Assembly: GCA_937922945.1 (NCBI GenBank) | Contig: CAKZUP010000009.1 | Span: forward strand, 25,035 to 89,034 | Length of the DNA stretch: 64,000 nt | Origin: an uncultured Granulosicoccaceae bacterium | GTDB lineage: Bacteria > Pseudomonadota > Gammaproteobacteria > Granulosicoccales > Granulosicoccaceae | Direction: 5' to 3' | In this document: positions 1 through 8,799 of the stretch, piece by piece | Layout of the letters: each line of letters starts with the position of its first letter | How positions within the stretch are numbered: the first letter of the stretch is position 1 | Made by a program: the position numbers and the translations under genes | Notes under the pieces: model-generated | Seen by the model: the letters and a program-made list of their open reading frames with translations, nothing else | What the model was told of the DNA's origin: nothing | The model's database searches: none

Positions 1-1
1 C

Positions 2-106
2 AATGAAGGCTGTTACGGCAACCAAACACTGACCCAACACACCGATGGAAAATTGATTGCCCGCACACCACACAGATTCGTTTGTGTTGGTAATGATGCG
101 GGTTAG
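2..106 (+). CDS. 3' end of an unidentified gene (C-terminal 34 residues)
   Basis: An open frame enters from the left edge of the window and ends at a TAG at 104-106. It encodes 34 residues rich in Thr, Gly and His (ending ...HRFVCVGNDAG). The piece is too short for a family call. A hot-dog thioesterase C-terminus is possible, but this is a guess. It converges on the csaA-like gene with 56 bases between the stops, and I see no strong terminator there. Confidence 0.45.
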   Translation, partial: NEGCYGNQTLTQHTDGKLIARTPHRFVCVGNDAG

Positions 107-162
107 ATTTCTTATCTGACAAAACAGTAGTGGCCAAGTAAGCTGTGCAAAGTTTGAGCTTG

Positions 163-501
163 CTACATCAATTTTGCACCGTTGGGTACCGCATCTGTTG
201 GGGAGATGAGAACGATGGCCCCATCGTTTCTGGCAAAGCCTGTTACCAGACATTCCGACATAAACGGTCCTATTTGCTTCTTTGGAAAATTAACTACCGC
301 CACCACCTGACGTCCGATTAACGAATCAATGCTATACAGATCTGTTATCTGTGCACTCGATTTACGAACACCAATTTCCTCACCAAAATCGATGGTTAAT
401 TTATAGGCCGGTTTTCGCGCCTCAGGAAACTCATCAACCGCCAGCACGGTTCCAACGCGCAACTCCACTTTTTCAAAATCTGACCAAGTAATTTCGTTCA
501 T
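163..501 (-). CDS. csaA: CsaA-like tRNA-binding domain protein
   Basis: A 112-residue protein made of a single OB-fold tRNA-binding domain (the tRNA_bind/EMAP family), the usual size of stand-alone CsaA. Visible family features are the N-terminal FEKVELRVGTV segment, then RKPAYKLTIDFG, the SSAQIT turn, and VVAVVNFPKKQIGPFMSECLV followed by GAIVLISP. CsaA proteins bind structured RNA and have been proposed to be chaperone-like; MetRS and YgjH carry the same domain. The ATG at 499-501 is the natural start. The gene is monocistronic and precedes a 448-base gap. The family call is secure, the exact role is not. Confidence 0.88.
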   Translation of the reverse strand: MNEITWSDFEKVELRVGTVLAVDEFPEARKPAYKLTIDFGEEIGVRKSSAQITDLYSIDSLIGRQVVAVVNFPKKQIGPFMSECLVTGFARNDGAIVLISPTDAVPNGAKLM

Positions 502-949
502 CTGGTTAATCTCTGTTTGTCGGACTCATTATTAGAGTGCTCGTATCAACATTCCAGTATCAAGGCACTTTGCTGTCGGGATACTACGTATCCCCAGCCT
601 GCTTGTCTAGCAAGTGAAATGCGCCATAAGCCACAGTGGAAAACGCTCAATTAACAAGCTGTCATTGTGGAGTGAGCACCCTGTTTGCTAGCACCAAAAC
701 AAAACGTTGAGCCTGACCACAATTTCATACAACAGCCACAGGCTGTTTATCGTATCGCATCACAGTCCCTGTGTTAACGCGTTCCAGAAATACGGACAAA
801 TTGATGCTCAGAACCCAAATCTGAATCACACACTCGATAAATTTCACACTAGGCCGAAAACACAATGGAGGAGAACAAAGCGGGCTGAATCTGCCCACTG
901 AGTACTCGAACAAAACAATAGCCCGCAAAGCAACTAAGAGACGGACAAT
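502..949. other. Intergenic region between csaA-like and OmpA lipoprotein genes
   Basis: This 448-base gap separates divergent genes and must hold both promoters. The two overlapping frames of about 65 codons near 707-928 run on opposite strands, have no family signature and no convincing ribosome site, and are not called. No RNA gene or repeat was recognised. Confidence 0.5.
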
Positions 950-1630
950 ATGAACTTCGTAAAAACTACCCTTATCGCCACTGCAGCTCTGGTCACCGTA
1001 GGCTGCGCAACAGATGACCCCAATCGCCGAGCTAAAACCGGTGCAGCCATTGGTGCAATCGCCGGCGGCATACTGGGCAATCAGTCCAGCAGCAAGAACG
1101 GTAAATTCGTTGGTGCAGCCGTTGGTGCGCTAACTGGTGCAGCTGTTGGCAACTATATGGATAAGCAGCAAAGAAAGATGGAACAACAGCTGGCTGCAGA
1201 ACAAGCCAATCAGGAAATTTCTATCACGCGTATTGATGAAGAAACCTTGAAAGTTAACGTCAGCAGTGAAGTTTCATTCGATGTTAATCAAGCTTCGATT
1301 AAAAACAGTTTTCGCGACAGTCTGAATAAGGTCGCAGGGGTTATTTCTGAATACGAAAAAACCGCTATTCATGTTGTGGGTCATACAGACAGCACCGGAT
1401 CAAACAGTTACAACCAACAGCTTTCGGAAAAGCGCGCCGATTCAGTGGCTCGTTACTTAAGCCAGAACGGTGTTCAGCGCGATCGTATGCGCATGGCTGG
1501 TCGAGGCGAGAACATGCCTGTTGCCGATAACGGAAGCAGCGCTGGCCGAAGCCAGAACCGTCGTGTTGAAATTTACTTAAAGCCAATCGTTGAAGGTCGC
1601 GAGAACGACGCGTTCCGTTCACCGATCTAG
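950..1630 (+). CDS. Glycine-zipper OmpA-family outer membrane lipoprotein (YiaD-like)
   Basis: 226 residues. A short signal peptide ends in a lipobox (VTVGC), so Cys19 is the predicted lipidated residue. Residues about 30-70 form a glycine zipper with repeated GAAIGAIAGG-type segments. Residues about 100-215 form an OmpA C-terminal peptidoglycan-binding domain, with the GHTDSTGSNSYNQQLSEKRA segment and the terminal NRRVEI motif. The architecture matches YiaD-type lipoproteins that tether the outer membrane to murein. The gene is monocistronic and ends at a strong bidirectional hairpin (1702-1730). It is one of three OmpA-domain genes in the window. Confidence 0.93.
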   Translation: MNFVKTTLIATAALVTVGCATDDPNRRAKTGAAIGAIAGGILGNQSSSKNGKFVGAAVGALTGAAVGNYMDKQQRKMEQQLAAEQANQEISITRIDEETLKVNVSSEVSFDVNQASIKNSFRDSLNKVAGVISEYEKTAIHVVGHTDSTGSNSYNQQLSEKRADSVARYLSQNGVQRDRMRMAGRGENMPVADNGSSAGRSQNRRVEIYLKPIVEGRENDAFRSPI

Positions 1631-1701
1631 TTTACGTCACTGGCACATAAAGCCAGAACATTGATAAGGTAAATGGATTGACCTTATCGGGTTAAATATG
1701 C

Positions 1702-1730
1702 AAATGGCCGCTTTAGAGCGGCCATTTTTA
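1702..1730. terminator. Bidirectional intrinsic terminator
   Basis: A perfect 11-bp stem (1702-1712 with 1717-1727) with a TTAG loop, A-rich on the left and T-rich on the right. It lies between the convergent OmpA lipoprotein and class II aldolase genes and can serve both. Confidence 0.9.
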
Positions 1731-1745
1731 TGTCCGCCAAAAAGA

Positions 1746-2567
1746 CTAAGCTGAAATTGATGCGTCCCGCCACGTGGGATCGACACGATCCAGCAATCGC
1801 AAATACGCTGGCCATTCCGGCAATGGCACGTCTGCTCCAGCCTGCGCCGCACCACTTTCAAACTGCTCTCTGGTTTTTAGAACAATTTCCGGTCGTGGTT
1901 TTTTCAGCCGTGCACCACCAGCCACAGCCGCGAGTGCTTTGAGTTGTACGCCTGCACAGTCCTCAAAGTGATATAAGCGCGTAAATGCTTGCGCAATACT
2001 CTGCCCACAAACAAGAATGCCGTGGTTGTACAACAACATGGTGTGCTTCTCTGTACCCAGATCGTCAACAATGGCTTCCCGCTCGGCTAAATCCAGCGCA
2101 ATACCTTCAAATTCGTGCGTGCCGATGCGATCGTAGAACATACACCCCATTTGCGTCAGCGGCATAAACCCTTCCTCAAGACAGCTAATAGCCGTGGCAT
2201 TTTGAGAGTGCGTATGTAGCACACATTGCAAATCGCTTCGGGCGGAATGTATTGCCGAGTGAATGGTGTAGCCTGCCTGATTTATCGGGAAAGGACTATC
2301 ATCGAGCTTATTGCCGTCTATATCGATTTTCACCAGATTGTCTGGGCGTATTTCATCGTACCCAAGACCAAATGGATTGATTAACAAATGCTCTGTATCG
2401 GGTATGCGTGCGGTTATATGGTTATAAACCTGCGCTGTCCAACCATAGTAATGAACCAACCGGTACGCGGCCGCAAGATCAACCCGGGTTTGCCACTCGT
2501 TGTCACTGAATTGTTCAGGGCGTGCACCCAGTGCATAAATATCGGCGGTTGGTTGAACACTTGACAT
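1746..2567 (-). CDS. Class II aldolase/adducin domain protein
   Basis: 273 residues, a single class II aldolase/adducin domain. Recognisable features are YNHITARIP near residue 45, INPFGLGYDEI near 70, the metal-site motif LHTHSQNATAIS near 117-128, and LLYNHGILVCG near 177-187 carrying the later His. Family members include fuculose-1-phosphate aldolase, ribulose-5-phosphate epimerase and adducin-like proteins, and the substrate cannot be read here. The ATG is preceded by GGAG eight bases upstream. The gene starts 18 bases after the SLC13 permease stop, so the two probably form an operon and may handle the same acid. Confidence 0.9.
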   Translation of the reverse strand: MSSVQPTADIYALGARPEQFSDNEWQTRVDLAAAYRLVHYYGWTAQVYNHITARIPDTEHLLINPFGLGYDEIRPDNLVKIDIDGNKLDDSPFPINQAGYTIHSAIHSARSDLQCVLHTHSQNATAISCLEEGFMPLTQMGCMFYDRIGTHEFEGIALDLAEREAIVDDLGTEKHTMLLYNHGILVCGQSIAQAFTRLYHFEDCAGVQLKALAAVAGGARLKKPRPEIVLKTREQFESGAAQAGADVPLPEWPAYLRLLDRVDPTWRDASISA

Positions 2568-2585
2568 ACCCGAGCTCCTATAAAC

Positions 2586-4364
2586 CTACAACGGAAAGAA
2601 AAATAAAATAAGTGGAATGCTTATCGCAACAATAATAATTTCCAGTGGTAAGCCCATGCGCCAGTAGTCATTGAACTTATACCCACCCGGCCCCATCACC
2701 AAGGTGTTGCACTGATGTCCGATTGGCGTCAGAAAAGCACAGGACGCGCCTACAGCAACACTCATTAGAAAAGGATCGGCATTGACGTTCAACGCCGTTG
2801 ACATCGCGATTCCCAGCGGAGCCATAACCAATGCGGTAGCCGCATTGTTGATGACATCGGATAACAACATCGTAACCACCAACAATAATGTAAGCACCAC
2901 AGGAATGGGAAAACCCTGAGTCCATTCAATGAGTGAATCAGCCACCAGCTGAGTTGTGCCAGTTGTCGTTAACGCATTTCCAACCGGAATCATGGCTGCC
3001 AGCAAGACGATAACTGGCCAATCGATATCATCGTAAATTTGTCGTGGCGACAAAATACCAAACAGAACATACGCCATAATCGCCAGCAAAAAGGCCGTTG
3101 TCAGCGATGTAAAACCGATAATACCCAACATGATTGCCACACCGAAGATGGCGGAAGCAACGGCGACGCGTCGTGTACGATTCAAATCGATGGCACGCTT
3201 GGCCAGTGGCCACATGCCCAGTTTGCGAAACTGCTCGTCTATGGTTTCAGTATCGCCTTTAAGCAACAGCACATCACCCGCTCTGAATATTTGCTGGCGC
3301 AAGCGTTGGGTTACCGGTCGACCATTTCGAGCCAAGCCAACCACCGCAACCGTTCGAGCCGACTCGCGTCGAATAAAATCAACACCTTCACCGACCAACG
3401 ATGACTCATTATTGATGACCCCTTCCACCATAACTTCGTTCTCAGGCTCCGGCTGAACGAAGGCGGGCGTTGCCGAACTCAGCAGTTCAAGTGAATGGGT
3501 ATCGAGGAATTCGCGCAGATTATCCGGCTCAGCCCGGAGTATTAAAATGTCTTCTTCTGCTATCACATAACCAGCCCGCACTGCTCGCGCAAAGCGTCGC
3601 TTACCGGCAACACCGATAATTTCCACCCCTTCGCTGTCGAGGACATCTGTATCCCCCAGGGTTTTTCCAACCAGCGGCGAATCAGCTGGAACCTTTGCTT
3701 CTGTCAGATATTGCCCGACTTCAAATAATTTATTCGCCGTGTTGGTTTGCATGCGCTCTTTCGGAATTAAGCGCCAACCTATAAACGTTATAAACAGACC
3801 ACCAACAATCGCCAGTGGCAAACCAACCGGTGTAAATGAAAACATACCGAACGGCTCACCCGCGTAATCGGCGCGAATGCTGGCCACAATAATATTCGGT
3901 GGTGTGCCAATTAAAGTCATCATGCCCCCGAGCAAACTACCAAACGCCAGAGGCATAAGAATTAGTGCCGGCGATCGATTACGTTCATCGCAAGTAGACA
4001 ATGCAATGGGCAGCAATAAGGCCAGAGCACCGACATTATTCATAAACGCAGAAGCCACCGTAATAACAGCTGTTAACGCGGCTATGTGCATAATCGGTGT
4101 TTCTGTAAGGTGGCTTATACGACTGGCAATTTCGTCTACAACGCCAGCGTTCTTCAGGGCACTACTGATAATTAGCACGGCCGCAACCGTGATAACAGCA
4201 GGATGCCCGAACCCTAGAAAGGCTTTATCCGGCTCAACAAGCTGGAAAAGAATGCACGCAATGAGTGCCGACATCGCCACCAGATCGTAGCGCCACTTGC
4301 CCCAGCCGAACATCAGCATGGCAAAACCAAGAATTGCGCTTATTAGAATCTGTTCTGTTGTCAT
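2586..4364 (-). CDS. SLC13/DASS-family permease with two RCK_C (TrkA_C) domains
   Basis: 592 residues. About 5-6 hydrophobic helices occupy residues 1-200, with NNVGALALLLPIA near 109-121 and LIGTPPNIIVA near 150-160. A soluble block at about 210-375 holds two TrkA-C/RCK_C units (DSPLVGKTLGDTD and ESSLVGEGVDFIRRE starts, each followed by a GD.L.LKG-type segment). A second helix set at 395-592 contains SDVINNAATALVM and GASCAFLTPIGHQCN. This layout is that of bacterial SAC1/SLT-like sodium-anion symporters, whose substrates include sulfate and dicarboxylates. The gene leads the operon with the class II aldolase gene. Substrate is unknown. Confidence 0.92.
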   Translation of the reverse strand: MTTEQILISAILGFAMLMFGWGKWRYDLVAMSALIACILFQLVEPDKAFLGFGHPAVITVAAVLIISSALKNAGVVDEIASRISHLTETPIMHIAALTAVITVASAFMNNVGALALLLPIALSTCDERNRSPALILMPLAFGSLLGGMMTLIGTPPNIIVASIRADYAGEPFGMFSFTPVGLPLAIVGGLFITFIGWRLIPKERMQTNTANKLFEVGQYLTEAKVPADSPLVGKTLGDTDVLDSEGVEIIGVAGKRRFARAVRAGYVIAEEDILILRAEPDNLREFLDTHSLELLSSATPAFVQPEPENEVMVEGVINNESSLVGEGVDFIRRESARTVAVVGLARNGRPVTQRLRQQIFRAGDVLLLKGDTETIDEQFRKLGMWPLAKRAIDLNRTRRVAVASAIFGVAIMLGIIGFTSLTTAFLLAIMAYVLFGILSPRQIYDDIDWPVIVLLAAMIPVGNALTTTGTTQLVADSLIEWTQGFPIPVVLTLLLVVTMLLSDVINNAATALVMAPLGIAMSTALNVNADPFLMSVAVGASCAFLTPIGHQCNTLVMGPGGYKFNDYWRMGLPLEIIIVAISIPLILFFFPL

Positions 4365-4490
4365 TATTTCGCTGTTTTACCTACAAAAGCCGTGTCACCG
4401 TTGCACGGCTCTTGCATTCTACTAGGGTGTGTCCACAGGTTCAGTCACCAATCAATAACTGACACAAAAACCGGATTTATATTGCACTAA

Positions 4491-5498
4491 ATGAATACCC
4501 GAGGTCCACAACTGCGTACAGCAGACAACAATATTGATATTCAGGTGGAAGGTAAGCAGCACGGACACCTGACTTTGCCGTGCGCATCGGCTAAATCGGC
4601 TCTCGGGACCGTACAGATCCCGATATGCGTTATCCGCAATGGCGATGGACCGGTTGCCTGTCTGGTTGCTGGTGCTCGCGGAGATGAATTCGATGGTCGA
4701 GTGGCACTACACGCTCTCATTAATCAAATTGCGGTAGACGAGGTAAGCGGCTGCCTGATTATCGTGCCAACCCTGAACCCGCTGGCCGCAGCGTCCGGCT
4801 CGCGCCAGAGCCTTGTGGACAATCAAGACCTTAACCAGTGCTTTCCAGGTAACGCAGAAGGCTCTATTACTCAAACAATCGCCGCACATATTATTGCAAC
4901 GATTATCGAGCCGGCAGAGCTGATTATCGAACTGCAATCGGGTGGTGAATCAACTCGCTATACCCCAATGGCTGCGGTGCATTTCAACGCCGATAAAGAT
5001 CTGCAACAACGATCGGAACAAAGCATGATCGCATTTGGCGCACCCTACAGTGCACGCTTGCTACCCGAGCATCAAGGCAGTTTGTCCAATGCAGCAAGTT
5101 CATTTCAAAAAGAGTATGTGTTGGCTCTGTTGGGTGGCGGTGCAAGCACTCACGCCAACGCGATTGAAGTGGCATTAACCGGGTGCAAAAATGCATTGGT
5201 TCAATTGGGCCTGCTTAAGCAGGAATTAGTGCTTCGTTCTACACGTATGCTAGAGGTTGCTTCCGAGAAAAACTACGTGATTGCACCCTGCGCTGGTTTA
5301 CTGGAAATGTGCAAAGAGCCCGGCGAGGAAGTTTATATGGGCAGCCCGGTTGCACGAATTATCCAACCGGGCCATACCGGCATGGCAGCGTCGATTTTAA
5401 AAGCGAATAGAAATGGCATTCTGATGGCTCGACACTGCCATGGTTATATTGAGCAGGGTGATTGTGTTGCGGTAGTTGCAGATGAAGTGCAACGTTAG
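4491..5498 (+). CDS. Succinylglutamate desuccinylase/aspartoacylase-like protein lacking zinc ligands
   Basis: 335 residues with the AstE/AspA (M14-like) fold signature: AGARGDEFDGRVALHAL (61-76), PTLNPLAAASG (93-103), NQDLNQCFPG (111-120), ELQSGGEST (147-155), and a C-terminal beta-barrel-like part with an APCAGLLEMCKEPGEEV turn. In active members the first motif is G-x-H-G-[DN]-E and the later one D-x-H-S/N, with both His and the Glu binding zinc. Here the positions read Arg63, Glu66 and Gln149, and the usual substrate Arg of DLNR is Gln116. It therefore looks like a non-catalytic or re-purposed member. Its direct neighbours suggest no pathway. DoeB-type deacetylases are the closest recognisable relatives. 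Confidence 0.85.
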   Translation: MNTRGPQLRTADNNIDIQVEGKQHGHLTLPCASAKSALGTVQIPICVIRNGDGPVACLVAGARGDEFDGRVALHALINQIAVDEVSGCLIIVPTLNPLAAASGSRQSLVDNQDLNQCFPGNAEGSITQTIAAHIIATIIEPAELIIELQSGGESTRYTPMAAVHFNADKDLQQRSEQSMIAFGAPYSARLLPEHQGSLSNAASSFQKEYVLALLGGGASTHANAIEVALTGCKNALVQLGLLKQELVLRSTRMLEVASEKNYVIAPCAGLLEMCKEPGEEVYMGSPVARIIQPGHTGMAASILKANRNGILMARHCHGYIEQGDCVAVVADEVQR

Positions 5499-5536
5499 CA
5501 TGATCAAAAATCGCCTGCTAATAACGTTTCCAGGCT

Positions 5537-6220
5537 CTAAACAACCGTAGACTCAAGCTCCTTCGCTAACGCAGTATCAAGTTCCAAACCTGCCGCAAGC
5601 GAGTCCATGTATTCTCGTTCTTGTGGGTCTTCAAAATCCACAACCATGGCTGAGGCCAGATAAATCTCTGCGGCAGCTTCAGGTGAATCGGCAGACGCAA
5701 CCACTTCGGCAACATCTAATGGCTTATTCAGCTCTTTCATTAGAAAGCTCGTTATATCCTGCTCAAGCCCAAGGCTTTGAATCTTCAACGTGATAAGATT
5801 TTGCTCATCGCCATCGACATGCCCATCGGATTTTGCGGCGCTTATCATGGCCTTAACAATGGCCTCGCTGCGCACGTTTGCTTCTACAACAGCCAGCTCG
5901 TCTATTGGGGTACCGGTATCTTTGATGGTGACATTCTGATTTTGCTGCCATTGTTGATATGTTTTGTAAGCGATACCACCCACCGCCGCAACACCACCGA
6001 CTTTAAGCGCAGTTTCGGTCAGTTTCCGACCGCCTCTGGTGCCAAGCAACATGGCCACCGCACCAGCCGCAAGCGCGCCTTTGCCAAGACCATCGAGCAT
6101 GGCATCGCGTTGTTCACCCGATTCAGGTACACCCAGTTTTTGCTCGGCAAAATCAACCCCTTTCTTCGTTGCAGTTTGTGAGGTTTCAAGCAGGTTTTGC
6201 AGGATGGTTTTAGCGTCCAT
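5537..6220 (-). CDS. DUF533 (YebE-like) membrane protein with TerB-like fold
   Basis: 227 residues. The N-terminal third has a Gly/Ala-rich probable membrane segment (GKGALAAGAVAMLLG and VGGVAAVGGIAYKTYQQW), followed by a helical TerB-like domain (AMISAAKSDGHVDGDEQNLI near 126-145) typical of DUF533/YebE inner membrane proteins. Their function is not established; YebE is a stress-induced inner membrane protein. AAGGAAC upstream of the ATG is a good ribosome site. The gene converges on the aspartoacylase-like gene 38 bases away. Confidence 0.88.
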   Translation of the reverse strand: MDAKTILQNLLETSQTATKKGVDFAEQKLGVPESGEQRDAMLDGLGKGALAAGAVAMLLGTRGGRKLTETALKVGGVAAVGGIAYKTYQQWQQNQNVTIKDTGTPIDELAVVEANVRSEAIVKAMISAAKSDGHVDGDEQNLITLKIQSLGLEQDITSFLMKELNKPLDVAEVVASADSPEAAAEIYLASAMVVDFEDPQEREYMDSLAAGLELDTALAKELESTVV

Positions 6221-6287
6221 AAATGTTCCTTATGTTTGATGTCATAACAAGATAGTATGGGCAATCAATCGATATTTCACTAGTCGC

Positions 6288-7124
6288 ATGCAAGCCCCTG
6301 TTAGCGTCATCATACCCACCTACAATCGTTGCAAGTCGGTTTGTACAGCCATTGAATCGGTGCAGCAACAAACCCGCGCAGCCGCCGAAATTATCGTTAT
6401 TGACGATGGGTCGACCGACAACACGGCAGCCACACTGAGCAACAGGTTTGACGATATCCGGGTTATTAAGCAGGAGAACCACGGCGTGTCACATGCGCGC
6501 AATCAGGGAATTAGCGCTGCGCTCTCGCCTTGGGTTGCATTTCTGGATTCCGATGATCGCTGGTTTAAGGAAAAGCTTGCGGTGCAATTCGAGGCTATTA
6601 ACCAAACACCTGACGCAGCGCTGTGCCATTGCGATGAGCATTGGATTCGAAACGGCAAACGCGTCAACCCGATGAACAAACACAAAAAACGCGGCGGGTG
6701 GATTTTTGAATACTGTTTGCCATTGTGCGCGATATCACCCTCTGCATCCATGGTACGCAAAGCAATATTCGATGAAGTCGGGTATTTCGATGAGTCTTTG
6801 CCTGCCTGTGAAGATTACGATTTATGGCTACGCATTTGTTCGCGCTATCCAGCGCTGTACGTTGATCAAGCGTTACTCGAAAAAACCGGTGGCCACGACG
6901 ACCAGCTCTCCAGAGCCTATTGGGGCATGGACCGGTTTCGTCTGGTTGCCTTGGCAAAGCTACTGCGTTCATCAACAGGCACATCGACACTAAGCGCTGA
7001 ACAACGCCAATTGACGCAAGCTACATTTGTGCAAAAGCATAAAATACTGTTGAAAGGCGCAGTTAAGCGAAACAATGTTGCGCTGGAAACCGAGCTTAAC
7101 ACTCTCTATGCAGACCTTTTATGA
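6288..7124 (+). CDS. Family 2 glycosyltransferase
   Basis: 278 residues with a GT-A fold: VSVIIPTYNRC (5-15), VIDDGSTDNTA (37-47), HGVSHARNQGI (64-74), and the DXD-type motif FLDSDDRW (85-92). ACEDYDLWLRI (about 180-190) is the usual acceptor-side motif of GT2 enzymes. The sugar donor and acceptor cannot be deduced. No other glycan genes are adjacent, so it is an isolated GT2 gene rather than part of a visible O-antigen or capsule cluster. It is divergent from the DUF533 gene, with 67 bases holding both promoters. The start has no clear Shine-Dalgarno. Confidence 0.92.
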   Translation: MQAPVSVIIPTYNRCKSVCTAIESVQQQTRAAAEIIVIDDGSTDNTAATLSNRFDDIRVIKQENHGVSHARNQGISAALSPWVAFLDSDDRWFKEKLAVQFEAINQTPDAALCHCDEHWIRNGKRVNPMNKHKKRGGWIFEYCLPLCAISPSASMVRKAIFDEVGYFDESLPACEDYDLWLRICSRYPALYVDQALLEKTGGHDDQLSRAYWGMDRFRLVALAKLLRSSTGTSTLSAEQRQLTQATFVQKHKILLKGAVKRNNVALETELNTLYADLL

Positions 7125-7228
7125 GCTTTGGCATGCCAGCAGCATCGGCACAGCAGTTTTACCGCAGGGGCTCATGCAGTTTTGTATACTGAACAGCCTC
7201 CACCCCACGCCTATAAGCGGGTTATTAC

Positions 7229-7600
7229 ATGTCAGCTCTACTGTTTAAATTGCGCAATGTTCCAGACGATGAAGCTGATGATATTCGATCGCTCATGCAT
7301 GAACATGCCATAGAAATTTATGAAACCAGTGCAGGCAACTGGGGCATTTCCATGCCGGCAATTTGGGTGCAACACAATGAAGACTTACCAAAAGCAAAGG
7401 AGCTGGTAAAAACCTATCAGCAAGAACGCGCGCGAACGGCTCGCGAAACCTACAACGAAGACCTGCGTTCGGGCCGCGCGCCGAGCTTGTGGCAATCTGT
7501 TTCCAAGCGCCCTCTGGCATCGCTGGCAATTGTGTTGTTTTGCCTGTTTGTGTTGTATGTGATGATTAGTCCGTTCATCCGACTGGCTGCGACCTCTTAA
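7229..7600 (+). CDS. DUF6164-family small membrane protein
   Basis: 123 residues. A soluble N-terminal part contains LRNVPDDEADDIRSLM and IYETSAGNWGISMPAIWV, which I recognise as typical of DUF6164 proteins. It is followed by a basic amphipathic stretch and one C-terminal transmembrane helix (about 100-118, LASLAIVLFCLFVLYVMI). Orientation and function are unknown. The N-terminal half resembles signal-transducing-protein domains (DUF2007-like) that occur as small regulators. The gene lies 104 bases after the glycosyltransferase gene on the same strand. Confidence 0.8.
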   Translation: MSALLFKLRNVPDDEADDIRSLMHEHAIEIYETSAGNWGISMPAIWVQHNEDLPKAKELVKTYQQERARTARETYNEDLRSGRAPSLWQSVSKRPLASLAIVLFCLFVLYVMISPFIRLAATS

Positions 7601-7803
7601 CTGCGGCGGGTTAGTCCGGCTTATGCAATACGAACGTCCGGTGAATTTCCTGGCCACGCTATAACGCAAAAAACTCCGCCACCTCGCGTCCTGCCACTCT
7701 GAATTGGCTGCGTACAGGCGACAATAAATTTGCGCCCATGACGGGTTTTTAAAGTTAGTTGGTATATAGTCTGACCCATTTAAAGCTTAGTCACGGAATC
7801 ACC

Positions 7804-8799
7804 ATGCAAGCCATACAAGTAGACAAAAATGACGACGGCAAAGTGAGCGCTGCTTTAGTCGATCTGGATCCATCCAGTTTGCCTGAAGGCGACGTTACAG
7901 TGAACGTTGAGTATTCCACCCTGAACTACAAGGATGGCCTGGTTCTGAACGGCCTCGGCGGGCTGGTTCGACACTACCCACACGTTCCCGGAATCGATTT
8001 CGCCGGTACCGTATCAGAAAGCACGAGCGAGGCTTATAAAACGGGCGACAACGTTGTGCTCACTGGATGGCGCGTTGGGGAAACACACTGGGGCGGCTAT
8101 TCAGAGCAAGCCAGAGTGAAATCAGACTGGCTATCACCTTTACCTAACGGATTGGATTCAAGGCTCGCTATGGCGGTTGGTACGGCTGGCGTGGCGGCCA
8201 TGCTAGGCATAATGGCTCTGGAAGATGCGGGCATGCAAAAAGATGCAGGGCCGGTTCTTGTCACTGGTGCTGCTGGCGGGGTTGGTTCAATCGCCTGCGC
8301 ATTGCTTGCGGCTACTGGCTATGAAGTTGAGGCGGTCACAGGCCGCGAGTCCAGCGCTGAGCATCTGCGTTCGTTGGGCGTGAGCACAATCATTCCGCGA
8401 GCCGAAGTCGAAACACCCAATGGCAAACCATTGAACAAAGAACGCTGGGCAGGCTGCGTCGATTCTGTGGGCGGCGGCATGCTGGCCAATATTCTCACCC
8501 AGATGAAATACAGCACGTCAGTTGCGGCAATTGGCCTGGCAGGCGGCGCGGGGCTCGACACAACAGTTATTCCGTTTCTGCTCAGAGGCGTCAATTTACT
8601 CGGTATAGACTCAGTCATGTGCCCTGCGCCCAGACGTGCCGTGGCCTGGCAGCGACTCGCAGACGACTTACCCACGGAAAAGCTGGAAGGCATGATTGAA
8701 GAGGTGTCGCTTGCCGAAGTACCGGGGCTGGCTTCTGCCATTCTGGCTGGTCAAATTCAGGGCAGAACGGTGGTAAAAGTGGGTAGCAGCAATACCTGA
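7804..8799 (+). CDS. acuI: Acrylyl-CoA reductase AcuI / YhdH-type medium-chain reductase
   Basis: 331 residues of the zinc-independent MDR superfamily. Features are STLNYKDGLVLNG (about 37-49), HVPGIDFAGTV, the Rossmann motif VLVTGAAGGVGSIAC (about 155-169), and LGIDSVMCP near the C-terminus, all characteristic of YhdH/AcuI. AcuI reduces acryloyl-CoA to propionyl-CoA with NADPH, a step in detoxifying acrylate from DMSP; family members also act as quinone reductases. An upstream in-frame ATG at 7759 would add 15 atypical residues; 7804 aligns with the usual MQAI/MKAL start. No DMSP lyase gene is adjacent. The specific substrate is inferred. Confidence 0.88.
   Translation: MQAIQVDKNDDGKVSAALVDLDPSSLPEGDVTVNVEYSTLNYKDGLVLNGLGGLVRHYPHVPGIDFAGTVSESTSEAYKTGDNVVLTGWRVGETHWGGYSEQARVKSDWLSPLPNGLDSRLAMAVGTAGVAAMLGIMALEDAGMQKDAGPVLVTGAAGGVGSIACALLAATGYEVEAVTGRESSAEHLRSLGVSTIIPRAEVETPNGKPLNKERWAGCVDSVGGGMLANILTQMKYSTSVAAIGLAGGAGLDTTVIPFLLRGVNLLGIDSVMCPAPRRAVAWQRLADDLPTEKLEGMIEEVSLAEVPGLASAILAGQIQGRTVVKVGSSNT

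Noticed and set aside
707..928. Two opposite-strand reading frames of about 65 codons
   Set aside because: No family signature or ribosome site, and they overlap each other completely; likely chance frames in an intergenic region.
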